NCBI GenBank assembly: GCA_030998225.1
Contig: JAPYXD010000734.1
Span: 1,426,001-1,490,000, forward strand
Origin: Diplolepis rosae
Taxonomy: Eukaryota > Arthropoda > Insecta > Hymenoptera > Diplolepididae
Length of the DNA: 64,000 bases
Direction of reading: 5' to 3'
In this document: in pieces, positions 33,039 through 43,163 of the stretch
Numbering within the stretch: position 1 is the first letter of the stretch
Layout of the letters: each line of letters begins with the position of its first letter
Translations under genes and position numbers: made by a program
The notes under the pieces: model-generated
Told to the model about the DNA's origin: nothing
The model's database searches: none
The model's input: the letters and a program-made list of their open reading frames with translations, nothing else

Positions 33039-33926
33039 CTATTCCGGATATTGTCTCTTATATAGGGGTGGGGTCTTAGGGGTATTTCGGATTTTTTTTG
33101 AACCTCGTAAATTGTTCAAACATTCCACCTCTGTTTCGATGGCCATAGCTACATTTATAATTATTTGAAGACTGTCAGCTTTCCGGATAGTGATTCTAGT
33201 CTCTATATTTTCTTTTAACCCGCGGATAAAACAAGAGATAGCATTTTGCGTAGCACCTAATTTCATACCAGCAGCTGCTTCTATAGGGAATCTTTCCTCA
33301 ATCTCATCAAGGGTGTGTCGGAGAATCTCACTGACACGAATGCCATATTTAAGTACTGACTCGTTGTGGGACTGTGTGACATTGGAAATCTGAGCTTGAA
33401 GTTGACTTAGATCTCTTTGGGGGCTGAAGGCAGATTTAATTGCTTCCAGTAGTGAATCTATTGAATCGGGTTCAATATTATTCTGCAGGTACAAATCGGC
33501 ATTATCTGTAATTTTATTTCTAATCGTGGTAACGAGGAAATGTTTATCGCCTGGATGTACGGCTTTTTCTGCAGATGAAGTCGAGGATGCCGAGGGTTCT
33601 ATCTCGTTTTCAGGAGAAGAAATCCTGTCATTATTAAACTGAGGGGTGTCGGTATTTCTATTTTGTGAGGAACTTGATCCCTCACTGAAATTATAGGGTA
33701 TGAGTTTCCCATTTTCGTCTATCGCATAGAGAACAAGGGGGGCGTTTAAATTGGCAGTGCTCGTACTTGCGGAAGTTTCATACACATTAGAGGTTGGGTC
33801 GACATTTTGAAGAATGGGTGTATGATTCTCATTTTGAGGGGTTGGGGCGTTTACAAAGTTGTAATTTATATATTCGTGGTCATTAACGGGCACGCGATTT
33901 GCGTTCAAATTGGACTGTTCATCCAT
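33039..33926 (-). CDS. Ty3/Gypsy 1 Gag (matrix and capsid part)
   Basis: The 295-codon frame starts with ATG at 33926. The first ~120 residues are low-complexity and rich in N, S, T and P. The rest is the helical capsid-like region (KHFLVTTIRNKITDNADLYL ... IDSLLEAIKSAFSPQRDLSQ ... ESVLKYGIRVSEIL ... FIRGLKENIETRI), the pattern of a Ty3/Gypsy gag. It ends near 33039, where a frameshift separates it from the zinc knuckles. Confidence 0.85.
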   Translation of the reverse strand: MDEQSNLNANRVPVNDHEYINYNFVNAPTPQNENHTPILQNVDPTSNVYETSASTSTANLNAPLVLYAIDENGKLIPYNFSEGSSSSQNRNTDTPQFNNDRISSPENEIEPSASSTSSAEKAVHPGDKHFLVTTIRNKITDNADLYLQNNIEPDSIDSLLEAIKSAFSPQRDLSQLQAQISNVTQSHNESVLKYGIRVSEILRHTLDEIEERFPIEAAAGMKLGATQNAISCFIRGLKENIETRITIRKADSLQIIINVAMAIETEVECLNNLRGSKKIRNTPKTPPLYKRQYPE

Positions 33927-35245
33927 TTTGCAAATTATTATTTTACGGAAACAAGAGAAAGGATTTGTTAGACGTTGTCTTGGCGTTGACCGGGCACGCG
34001 TACCTTGTCGAGGGTGCTTAAATTATCCCCTGGGCGAGAAAATAAAATTACCAAGGATATTGTCCCCGATGTGGAAGTAGAGTTTCCACTCGCCTTCCAG
34101 GGAGAAAACCTGGCAAAGTTGAGTGAAGGTTATCCTCAAAGACGATAATATAAGGAACTTTGCAATAATTTATTTCAATCGCAATTTCCCAATTATATTC
34201 TAACGTTTCCAATTGTACAAAATATAAATTCTTAAAGTACAAAACCTACAAATCTCTAAAAAATCACTTCATTCACTCTTATGCTCATAATCACACGCAA
34301 ATAATTTTCTATATTTCGCATATAACTTGACGGTCATGAAAGGCACCCCTTTTTCTTTCCTTTTTTTTTTATCAAAGGAGCGTGGGCCTCATACCGCTTC
34401 ACAATCCCGACTTATGTCGCGAGAATTCCCAGGAAACCCACAAAAACCTGAGAATAGATTGCAGCCTTTCCCTATCCCGATACATAAATTATAATTAAAC
34501 AAGGCTATAAAATTCATTCAAGAAAAGTTGGCACAATTTTCAAATTCACTTCATTCACGCGCGCACTCTTAACATTTTTTATTTTTATTTTATTTATAAT
34601 TTCCTATTTGATAAATCCAATTATCACTAATATCCTCAATTTGGGAAATTGCGATAAGAGAGACAGACAATAAAAGGCAGAATTTAGACCAAATGAAAAA
34701 GGAGACTTACCATTCTGCATACAATATTGATCATACGAATTCTTGTTAATCCATTTAATGCACCTTTCACTTATTATCGAAAATGCCTTTAATTCACTCC
34801 CGCACTAACACTATTCGGGTTTCAGATCGATGTCCTTTACTTGCGGTTCGTCGGTTCCCTGGTCACGAAGGTGAAGTATGTCACGAATTTGGCCTCTGGA
34901 TCCAGATCTGCTTCTGCTTCCCATGATCCTAAGGTCCAGCGTTGGATTGCACTTCACGTACAACCGCACCGAGCGTTGTATTCGCAGATTTGCGGACCTT
35001 TGTTTTCCTTTGTTTTTCTTTTTATGTTGTTCAGGTATTAATTGCGTTTTTTTTGTAATATCCTCTAAAATCCTTTTATTTTTATTTCTAGGTAGAGAGT
35101 TCCGATGAAAAGTGATCACTCTTTCAGAGTTGTTTCTCCGAGGTGATGCAGTATCTGCTCCATGAATATTAGAGTTTCCTGATCCACTTCATCTAGCGAA
35201 ATCCACATAGATCATGGGTAGATCTGCAACTTCACTCCTTTCTAT
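33927..35245. other. Upstream region of Ty3/Gypsy 1, LTR not resolved
   Basis: This should contain the untranslated leader, primer-binding site and 5' LTR of the minus-strand Gypsy element, but I see no TG...CA pair matching the 3' side. Short frames between 34811 and 35119 on both strands show no domain. A poly-pyrimidine tract lies at 34349-34369. Confidence 0.4.
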
Positions 35246-35690
35246 GGCCGGCGTGTCATGTGAAAGTTCTCAAATTTCACTTGACATCCCTTTAACTCAA
35301 AAGGTCCATTTCTGGTCATGTCGCGTTCGAACTTTCGGTCCTCTCATAAATATTCCTTTTATGATCATTCTGGAGTTTTTCTTTTTATTATTTGAATCAT
35401 AAAACAAATGCTTTAGTATATTTTAAATATGAGAATCTGAGAGCTTATTCTCATAAATTTATTACTTTCCCATAACATGTTTTCAAACTCTCCAGAACGA
35501 TCTGTTTTATTTTAAAACGAAAGATTTTGTTTGGACAGACCTATAAAGTTAATAAGTAATGGCTTACAATATTATATTTATAATATATATATAATATATA
35601 AAATATATTATATTTCTTAAAATTAAAGTCTCTCAATTTCTCTTTTACTGATCAAATTCTGCCATATATCATAAATTATATGAAATATAT
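35246..35690. repeat. Dispersed repeat family 1, copy 2
   Basis: A close copy of 16653-17110, beginning with the same ggccggcgtgtcatgtgaaag. It lacks the upstream GC palindrome and carries an extra TA-rich palindromic tract at about 35565-35615. Confidence 0.88.
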
Positions 35691-35703
35691 TAACATTATT
35701 ACT

Positions 35704-35842
35704 TAAAATAAATAATCAAATATCTTTGTCTCGTTTTAAAAACAAAATAGAGAAATTTCAATTCGCGCGCGCCTTTCTCTCCGCGAATCATGGTTCATGG
35801 TTTTGGCGAATAGATGAGCGCGCAGGTGCCATCATCACATAC
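35704..35842. repeat. Dispersed repeat family 2, copy 2
   Basis: A close copy of 27542-27680, directly after family 1 copy 2. Its 3' boundary, after gatgagcgcgcaggtgc and atcatcaca, is the same in both copies. Confidence 0.85.
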
Positions 35843-36467
35843 AAATTTGTGCGGAATTATTTGAATATTTAAGATTTGCAATAAATTGATATTTGAAATT
35901 TTTCTTACTGTAAAAAAAATATAAAGAAGAAGCATACAAAGAGAAACTAATAACATAAATTTCGAGAAGTGGTTGGACTTGGTGCGTAGTTAGATTAGGA
36001 ATGATTAATATTATGTCATAATATTTAGTTTGAGAACGACGAAGAATTATAGAGTAATCAAAGCTAAATAAAATTTGAGTGTCGTGGACAGGGCTTCAGA
36101 GAACCCTGGACAAGCACGAGGTTTTATAAAATGTAAACATAGATATAAGAAACCGTTTGTAAGCGAAAAGCCGAATGAGTTATCAGATTTAATTACCAAA
36201 AGAACTTTCCAAGGTATAATTTATCATATGTGAATGATATATTTATTAAAATTTATCTTGACAGCGAGTGCGTGAGGTCTTAGAGAAATTTGAATCGTAC
36301 TCGAGATTTAAAAGGTTTTCTAGGAAGCTATTAAACTAGCCTGTGAACGTAGGGTGGTCCTTCTGTAAAGAATTAAGACCTTCTTATTGGTTGGACGTAT
36401 GAGTTAACTCTAAAACATTTATTTCGGCTCTGGGTTTAATTTTTTTTAACGTGAATCTTTCTTAATA
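35843..36467. other. Stretch without recognisable gene
   Basis: AT-rich sequence between two repeats, with no recognised domain, RNA gene or repeat. Confidence 0.5.
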
Positions 36468-36892
36468 CACTGGAGATTCCCTGTAACGAGAAGCTCGAGC
36501 ATCGGAGACCTCTCTGTAACGAGCGCGAGAGAGATCCCCTCCATATCCTACTTGTTGCTATGCACTGTTATGCGCGCAGTCAGTCTGTCAGTGAGGCTAT
36601 GTAAATAATTTATTTACATAGTTAAAAGCGTATAAAAAGATTTCTGTGAGTATTGAACATGGAATTAACTTATTTGACGGTATGTACTCAAAATACTAAA
36701 AATTTGTGATTAATTTATTAATTTGTGATAAAAGCCATTAAACTCATTGACTACTTTTTCAAATTCGAGCGCGCTTCATTCCGTAGTAGTGGGAGAAGAG
36801 AGGTCGATCGTCTGCTCCTTATAGGGAGGCGTGACGCGCTCGTTAAAGAGAGGTTTCGTTACAGGGAATCTCGTTATAAGGAATCTCGAGTG
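36468..36892. mobile_element. TA-inserting MITE (pogo-like termini), copy 2
   Basis: It is homologous along its whole length to 17649-18088, beginning CACTGGAGATTCCCTGTAAC and ending in GGAATCTCGAGTG. TA flanks both ends (36466-36467, 36893-36894). It is 425 bp; the difference from copy 1 is mainly a ~14-bp gap near 36570. Confidence 0.9.
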
Positions 36893-36894
36893 TA

Positions 36895-37543
36895 AAATTA
36901 TACTTTCACATTTATAAAAGTTTATATTTTCTTTTAAAACTCCCGGGTATATGTTTATAATTAATTGTCGACAACCCTACCAATAAGAGCATTTTGAATG
37001 TACGAATGCGTCACACGTAACATTATTGAAATAAACCGGGAGATATGAATGTTTTAAATAATGAAAACTATCGGCTCATTTAAAATTGACTTTAATAAAT
37101 ATTATTTGTATTCAAAACAAATCGGCTAAGCCCGGATTGACAAAGTTACGTCTGAGTTCAAGACGGCGAGATTATTAACTCAGAAAAGTAAAATCAAGAC
37201 TGAGATCAGGATTGAGATTATTCAACTCACACACGATTTACAAAACTACACGCTCACATGCTCTCCCACTCAAACCTTATTGAGGCTCGCTGGCCAGAAG
37301 GTTTCAGATTCGAAAAAAGGGTAGCTTCGCTACCTGTACTCCGGTATACTAATATGTTCTAGGAAAAGCACTTAATGCTTCATATCTTCCCTCTTATTCG
37401 AAACTCGCGTTTCGTATTTTATGTCGCCTAAACATTTAGGTCAATGTCTCGCCGCTATCAACCCTAGTGTAACAGATCTATAAACTGTTCGGATAAATTA
37501 TGGATCATGATTTCATTTCTTAGCGCTTTTTATTACATGCCGC
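36895..37543. other. Stretch without recognisable gene
   Basis: No recognisable coding or RNA feature. A run of aag/gag-rich text at 37150-37230 has no clear periodicity. Confidence 0.45.
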
Positions 37544-37880
37544 TTATTTGAAGGCGAGACTCCATGGGTCCTTCTCGACCTCACCGATCAAGTCTTTCCA
37601 GCTTTGAAGTCGGCTTTTCTTTATGCCTCGCCTCAAAGCTGTTCTTGCCCCTTTCCATGCCTCGTGCAGCGCGGCATCCCCCTTTGAACGGGTGAATTTT
37701 CGCCGCGCTGCGAGGCATTCTCGACGTAGGGCTGCCAACTGGTCGTTGCACCAGTACATCGAACCCTTGGCTTGCCTGCGCTTACGGCGAGGCATCGAGT
37801 AGTCACAAGCCGCGACCACCTTCTGCCTCACCGAGCGCACAGCCACTTCAAACGACCCAGCAAGGCAGACCCAACCAAGC
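37544..37880 (-). pseudogene. R1-type LINE fragment (endonuclease-RT linker)
   Basis: About 100 codons, with YWCNDQLAALRRECLAARRK, ALHEAWKGARTALRRGIKKS and SWKDLIGEVEKDPWSLAFK. This is the linker between the endonuclease and reverse transcriptase of R1-clade LINEs (W-x-N-x-x-L-x-x-x-R, then K-x-x-x-W-x-x-L-x-x-E-x-x-x-DPW). Both ends are abrupt, so it is a broken fragment. It is GC-rich against an AT-rich background. It may belong to the same family as the LINE copies at 39 and 60 kb, but those copies lack this part so it cannot be compared. Confidence 0.8.
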
Positions 37881-38027
37881 TCACTCGAGAGATGTTGCCA
37901 TCATGCGTAAATACGAGTGAATTAGCGTCGCTTGTTACAAAATTGAAACATTTACATTCTAATACATAATTACATTCTTATAATCTTCAGAAAATAGTTC
38001 GTAACATCTGAAGATAATAAACCTGCA

Positions 38028-38480
38028 CTGAGAAACTTTTCGTTAGAGTAAATGATAAGATTGAATGAAGGTTTAGTACAATAGTGTTTTAAAATGAGGA
38101 AACCCGAGGTTTTATTACATTTATTCATATTATGGCATCGAAATTCAATATAGTCATAACAGTCTTTAAAACGTGTACAAGAAAAATTAGTATTTTATAT
38201 GCCAAATATTATGAATCTCCATTCGAAAAATAAAGAATACTACAAAATGATATTATAATTACTAAGTTTTCTAAAAATAAATTTAATAAGTCGAACAATG
38301 AATATTATAACCCTGAAACCATATTTGAAAAATTCATATTATGAATATGAACTTGCCAGAAACCTTGCGACGAGCAGCAAAAATCAAAACATTCATTTTC
38401 GGTTTTTCGTATAATTTGTTTCAAAATGTCGTCCGAGTGCTTCCGACGTTATCCGAATAGCTTCGTAGACTCGAATCTTC
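38028..38480. mobile_element. Left part of an outer element with CACTGAG termini
   Basis: It starts CACTGAGAAACTTTTCGTTA and is alignable through to about 38480 with 41292-41740 (shared gtaaatgata, cgaggttttattac, catattatggcatcgaa and similar blocks). The right part of the same outer copy may be 42401-43163, which ends in ttctcagtg. If so, the mariner-like fragment and LINE copy A lie inside or next to it. No transposase was identified. Confidence 0.6.
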
Positions 38481-38554
38481 TTTGGGACACATGGCAATGG
38501 AATTAAACACGTCAATAGATTCAATTCATCGCATTTTGACAGAAAATTCGTCGT

Positions 38555-38892
38555 GTGAGGCCGCAATACCGTGAAAATGTCAGTTGGCGCCTTTTGGACG
38601 ATAATGCGCCGGTCCATCGTTCAACGCTTATCACTGATTTTTTAACCAAAAATCACATTTTATCCGTCAACCACTCACCGTATTCGCCTTATATGGCTTC
38701 CTGTGACTTCTACCTATTCGGAAAATTGCATTTGGCCATGAAAGGAAAACGTTTTGCGTCCGTAGAGGCCATCCAAAAGGATTGTACTGACATCCTGAAG
38801 GAGATTCCGGTTATCACCTGAAACACTCTTTCGAAAAGCTTTTGGATGGCGCAAAACAGTGTATCGAGGCCGCGGGGGACTACGTTGAATAA
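38555..38892 (+). pseudogene. Mariner-like transposase, C-terminal fragment
   Basis: The frame gives RLLDDNAPVHRSTLITDFL, then HSPYSPYMASCDFYLFGKL and AMKGKRFASVEAIQKDCTD. These are the second and third catalytic Asp regions of a DD34D mariner transposase (DDNAPVH and CDFYLF; PYSPYMASC stands where PYSPDLAPC is usual). A one-base frameshift at about 38818 moves the end into KLLDGAKQCIEAAGDYVE and a stop at 38890-38892. The N-terminal DNA-binding half and first Asp are missing. It differs from the mariner at 62079. Confidence 0.85.
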
Positions 38893-39175
38893 ATAAACTC
38901 GAATTTATCAGAACAAAGCTCCTGTCGTTTCTATTTTAGCTCAGTCTCGTTTATTTTGGAACGCACCTTGTAATTTTGGTTTTTTGCCTTCCCTCAGACT
39001 GGTACCTTGACGAAGTCCTTCTCTTGGCTATGCCAAAAAAGGACGGCTAGGGAGGCTTAGCAGACGGCCCTCGGGTCATGGAGGTTGTAGTGTCCGGATG
39101 AATCGGTGAACAAATGCAGGGGGCTCTATAGACGAGGATGTGCTGGTGAAATGAACTTTGGGAAAAAATTTAAAA

Positions 39176-40116
39176 ATGGTGGGGAATACAGATTCGGATG
39201 CTTCTTCGGGAGCTGAGGGATGGAAGGACGTCCTTCAGCTCCTGAAGGAGCAAAACGATAAAATGAAAAAATTGGCGAGGGCTCTCAGCGTCATCCAGTA
39301 GGGTATGCTGAGAAACAACCCTCGCCACGTAACAGATAGTGTGAATAAGGCCACCGAGGTGTTGGGCGGAATGCTCAACACCCATAAGTGCCTCCTGGAA
39401 AGCGGGGTGAGAATCCAAAAAAAAATGGAATCCTACCCCGCCATGAAGAAATTGGGGATCTCTCAGAGACCACGCTCGGCGTCTCTGGGAGGTACCCCAA
39501 AAAATCAGGTGAAGGGGGAGAAGAGATCCGCGCCCTCCCCCCTCTGGAAAAAACTCCTAAGAGGGGAAAGGGTGGCTCTTCCCCCTCTTATGTCGAGGTG
39601 GCCACGAGCCAGCCTCCGAATAAAGAAGGGGACTGGCATGTGGTCACAAAAAAAAGAAAAAAAAAGAAAAAGAAGAAAAAAAGGAGAAAAGGCCGGAGGA
39701 CCCTGCGCAAAAAGCGCAGGGGACCACCGCCACTCTTGAGTCGAAGCGCTCTACGCCCGCCAGGTCAGGCGACGCCATCAAGGTGTCGGTGAAGGACCGC
39801 CAGTCCTACGCCGACATCTTGAAGGAAATGAAGGCGAAAGTCGACCAGGAAGGAAGAAGTCCTTCTGGTCCTCAAAAAGGGGGGAGATGTTTTGGCCCTG
39901 TGCTTGGCATTGGACAGACCAGCTTTTGACGGGTCCTGCAGGCTCTTCACCCAACCCCGACAGGAAAAACGCCTGTTGAAGATGCGGCGCCACGGGACAC
40001 TTGGCCAGGAGTTGTAAGGCACCACCAAGGTGCCTGACATGCGTAGACTGGGGCGACAAAGATGTCGCCCATTAGTCAGGGAGCGGCTCCCACCCGGTCT
40101 TCCGGGAAGAGCTTCG
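39176..40116 (+). pseudogene. R1-type LINE copy A ORF1 (Gag-like)
   Basis: From ATG at 39176 the frame reads GWKDVLQLLKEQNDKMKKLA and then meets TAG at 39299-39301 where copy B has glutamine. It continues MLRNNPRHVTDSVNKATEVL. A lysine-rich run (KKRKKKKKKKKRRK) follows near 39645-39690 and then YADILKEM. A deletion around 39855-39900 removes part of the central region. The zinc-knuckle region (about 39970-40060) is still detectable but out of frame. It would bind RNA if intact. Confidence 0.7.
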
Positions 40117-40129
40117 GAGGTTAAGAGGC

Positions 40130-40500
40130 AGGAATTAAAGTTCCTGCAGCTCAACTTCGGAAGGGGGAAGGATTCCCAGGACCTCCTGATGCAGACTTCC
40201 AGGGAGAGGGGGGCCGATGTGCTGCTCATTAGTGAGCAGTACAAGTGATCCGAAAACTCTGCTTGGTATCAGGATGCATCAAGGAGGGCCGGCATCCTTG
40301 TTTGTAACCCTGATTTGGGCGTCGGGGACTTGCTGGAGTCCGACGCCGAGTTCGTTTGGGTGGAGGTGGCGGGTGTACAGCTGCTACTTCTCCCCTGGCG
40401 ATCCCTTCGATGTCTTTGAGACCCAGATCCTCCTCCTTGAGGAATCGCTCGCGCAAAGGAGGCCATCCGCAAGGATGCAAGGCGCAGACTCGTCGAGAAG
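40130..40500 (+). pseudogene. R1-type LINE copy A ORF2 endonuclease remnant
   Basis: LKFLQLNFGRGKDSQDLLMQ and RGADVLLISEQYK are the first motifs of an APE-type endonuclease. A TGA follows directly, then frameshifted SAWYQDASR and LVCNPDLGVGD. After the segment matching ETQILLLEESL the sequence jumps at about 40452 to the far C-terminal part of ORF2, with short similarity at the break. Confidence 0.75.
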
Positions 40501-40923
40501 TGACAGTTGAGATGGCATGGTGAGCAGACAGGGAGATGGACCTGCCGCCTGATCCTTGAGCTCGCCACCTGGCTGAATAGAAAGCACGGGGAAGTCGGCT
40601 TTTATTTGGCGCAAGCGCTCTCGGGACATGGCTATTTCAACGCGTACCTGAGGCGCTTTAAGAAGAGAGACGAGGAGACGTGTTGCTACTGCAATTTCCC
40701 GGTGGATAACGCAGAGCACGCACTCTTCGTCTGCGCAAAATGGGGTGTGGCTAGAGAGGTCCTCGGACAGGCGGTGGGTTCCGAACTTACTCCTGACACG
40801 ATGGTCCCTCTCATGCTCCAGTCTGAACGGTTCTGGGCGCTCATCGAGTCATTCGTCACTTTTGTCATGAAGACGAGAGAGCTTGATGGGCGTCGGGAGC
40901 GAAACAACGGGGAGGGCCAGTAG
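40501..40923 (+). CDS. R1-type LINE copy A ORF2 C-terminal domain
   Basis: An open frame of about 138 codons: RWHGEQTGRWTCRLILELAT, GEVGFYLAQALSGHGYFNAY, then CCYCNFPVDNAEHALFVCAKW. The last holds C-x2-C-x10-H-x4-C, the CCHC motif near the end of many R1-clade ORF2 proteins. It ends at TAG 40921-40923. The RT that should precede it is deleted. Confidence 0.8.
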
Positions 40924-41291
40924 AAATCGCATCGGGGCCTCCGCCCGCGGTCCTGCGTCTCGGGTGGACTTGGCTGTCCGCGTCGTTCGTGGGAGGAATC
41001 TGTTGTGTTTTTCCCCTGGGTGGCGCGGCTAGTCGGTTTGCCTAGTGGGCGTGTGGCCGCGGGTGGAGGTTCCGAGCGAACGGACGACGGAAGAGTCGTA
41101 CGCGACTTTAATGGAACCAACCACCCGTGAAGTTTAAAGCCGAAAGGCGGTCCCGCGGGTGATGTATTGGATTGAGAGAGGGGGTATTTTGGTTTTAACA
41201 GTTATGCCTAGGCCCGTCCTAGGAGAGTCCTGTACAACGTCTATAAAAGATTTTTCCATTTTTCCGCCTCACCCAAAAAAAAAAGAAAAAA

Positions 41292-42400
41292 CACTGAGAG
41301 ACTTTTCGTTAGAGTAAATGATAAAGATGAATCAAAATTTAGTAAAATATCGTTTCAAAATGGGGAAAGCCGAGGCTTTATTATACTTATTCATATTATG
41401 ACATCGAAGTTTGATCTAGTCATAACGGTCTTTAATACATGAAGAAGATAAAGTAGTATTTTAAATACTAAATATTATGAATCTCTATTCGAGAAATTGA
41501 AAGTACGAGAAAATGATATTATGATTACTAAGTTGTCTAAAAATAATTTGAATAAGATGAATAATGAATTACAGATTTTGGAAAGCATGTTTGAGAAATT
41601 CATATTATGAATATGAACTTGCTAAAAACCTGGGGAGGGGCAGCAAAAATCAAAATGTTTATTCTCGGTTATTCGTATAATTCGTTTCAGAATGCCGTTC
41701 GAGTGATTCCGATGTTTTCCGATTGGCTCCGTAGACTCAATCCAAGTCTGCCCAAGTCAGTAGCGGCTTATAAGCGATATTTCTTTCGGAATATGGCAAG
41801 CGAGAATAGCCAAGAGGCTTTAGGCGTTAGACGTGCGTTTAGTTATGTAGATATAGGTAGGGTTAGAGGGTTCGAACCTATAAAGCGATTCCGAAATTTA
41901 ATTCAAGTATATTATTATAAAATAGTGTATTATTGCGTACTTAAATATGTGAACATAAATAAGGTATGATAATAATATTTGTGTATGTGTTTCAGAATGT
42001 CGCATCAGAAAAAGACACAAGAATTCCTTTTCTGAAGCCGTCACTTCTAAAGGTCAAACCTTTTGGCGGAGTGAGTGATTTTTCATATGGTGGTTTTCAG
42101 ATTCCCACATTCTTTGTTTGAAAATTTGAAAATATTCTTTCAGTCTTTCGAAGAAAATGTATTAACACCACTTTAAATTCGCTTCGCAACTTTAATATAG
42201 TGAATTTCAAATTCTCGTCGGTTTTATAATAGATAGTAAAACATATATTCCATTTATACAAACGACAATATCAACATTGCCCCTTGAAAACCACTATATT
42301 AATTTCTGATACGTAAACCCTGCTTGCCTCACTTTGAAACGATATTATACTAAAATATGATTCACTTTTACGATTTATTCTAACGAAAAGTCTCTCAGTG
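41292..42400. mobile_element. Inner element with CACTGAG terminal inverted repeats
   Basis: The left end is CACTGAGAGACTTTTCGTTA and the right end, on the other strand, CACTGAGAGACTTTTCGTTA, followed in both by an alignable ~70 bp. It is 1109 bp with no recognised transposase. The sequence directly after the right end (42401, aagtctgccc) is homologous to the element's own interior at 41744, so it seems to have inserted into another copy of itself. The left flank is the LINE copy A tail, which obscures the target duplication. Confidence 0.7.
41800..41888 (+). tRNA. tRNA-like relic 1 (Ser/Leu-type layout)
   Basis: TAGCCAAGAGG (41807-41817) is a good A box, followed by ctttaggcgttaga, as in tRNAs with long variable arms. 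GGTTCGAACCT (41869-41879) is a B box. The acceptor and T stems do not pair well, so this is a tRNA-derived relic or SINE-like head inside the CACTGAG element. Confidence 0.5.
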
Positions 42401-42456
42401 AAGTCTGCCCAACTCAGTAGTGGCTTATAAGCGACATTTATTTCGGAATATGGCAA

Positions 42457-42546
42457 GCGAGAATAGCCAAGAGGCTTTAGGCGTTAGGAATGCGTTTGGT
42501 CAATGTAGATATAGGTAGAGTTAGAGGGTTCGACTCCAAAAGCGAA
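42457..42546 (+). tRNA. tRNA-like relic 2 (Ser/Leu-type layout)
   Basis: A second copy, 657 bp downstream. The A box TAGCCAAGAGG is at 42464-42474 and the B box GGTTCGACTCC, a perfect consensus match, at 42527-42537. It lies in the part homologous to 41744-41955. Stem pairing is again poor. Confidence 0.55.
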
Positions 42547-42626
42547 TTCTGAAATTTAATTTCAAGCGTATGCGATTATGAATAGTGTAGCATTGTGTAC
42601 TTAAATAAGGTATGATATAGTATATT

Positions 42627-42743
42627 ACATTACAAGGGGCGAAACAGAGCGATTGCATGAGTGTGAAGTTTGCTGCCCGAGTGAAACGAGGGCTGCAATC
42701 ACACGAAATGCTTTCGCTGTGTTTTGTTTCGAGTAATGTATAC
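42627..42743. repeat. Palindromic MITE-like insert
   Basis: Left acattacaaggggcgaaaca and right tgttttgtttcgagtaatgt are imperfect inverted copies of about 50 bp enclosing little spacer. A second palindrome with arms gagcgggtt/aacccgctc and a tttcaaccctagggttgaaa centre lies at 42788-42855. Confidence 0.7.
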
Positions 42744-43163
42744 TATTTTTCATAGCAACTCTTTTGAGAATCTGATTGGCTGTAACTGTGGAGCGGGTTG
42801 AAACAGCGACTTTCAACCCTAGGGTTGAAAATCGTAGTTTAAACCCGCTCTACAGGTACCGAAAATCGGATTTTCATAGGAGGCGCTATGAAAATAATAT
42901 TTGTGTATGTGTTCTCAATGAAGCCTCCCCTCTTCTGAGTGCCAAAGCTCTCCCCTCTATCTTTCTTTTGTTGTGCACGCGTTAAATCTGGTATGTTTCA
43001 GTTTATAATCCAAGATATTATCCCATACTATCTTTTTCTTAACATCTACAGATTATGGTTTTAATAATCTAGATCGCTGTCCCATAGTTAATAGTCCAAG
43101 ATTATACCCGGTAACATATTTTTCATTACCGTGTACAATCCATTTTTCTCAGTGCAGCTGCCT

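Larger units (their letters stand above)
38998..41291 (+). mobile_element. R1-type LINE, copy A (internally deleted)
   Basis: The order is: a 5' untranslated region from about 38998, ORF1 from 39176, a partial endonuclease, a C-terminal ORF2 fragment ending at 40923, a 3' untranslated region, and an A-rich tail at about 41274-41291. It matches copy B (58310-62030, opposite strand) along most of its length, except that it lacks a large central part including the whole RT. GC content is much higher than the surroundings. No target duplication was resolved. Confidence 0.85.
42401..43163. mobile_element. Right part of the outer CACTGAG element, with an insertion
   Basis: 42401-42615 aligns with 41744-41955. 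The shared text aataatatttgtgtatgtgt resumes at about 42891, so about 270 bp (42618-42890) is inserted. The segment ends with ttctcagtg at about 43155-43163, a possible terminal repeat partner of 38028. Assignment to a single outer copy is inference. Confidence 0.5.

Noticed and set aside
39388..39792. A lysine/arginine-rich 134-codon frame
   Set aside because: It is a shifted frame of LINE ORF1 across the lysine-rich run.
41800..42546. Two functional tRNA genes
   Set aside because: The A and B boxes are good, but the acceptor, anticodon and T stems do not pair properly.
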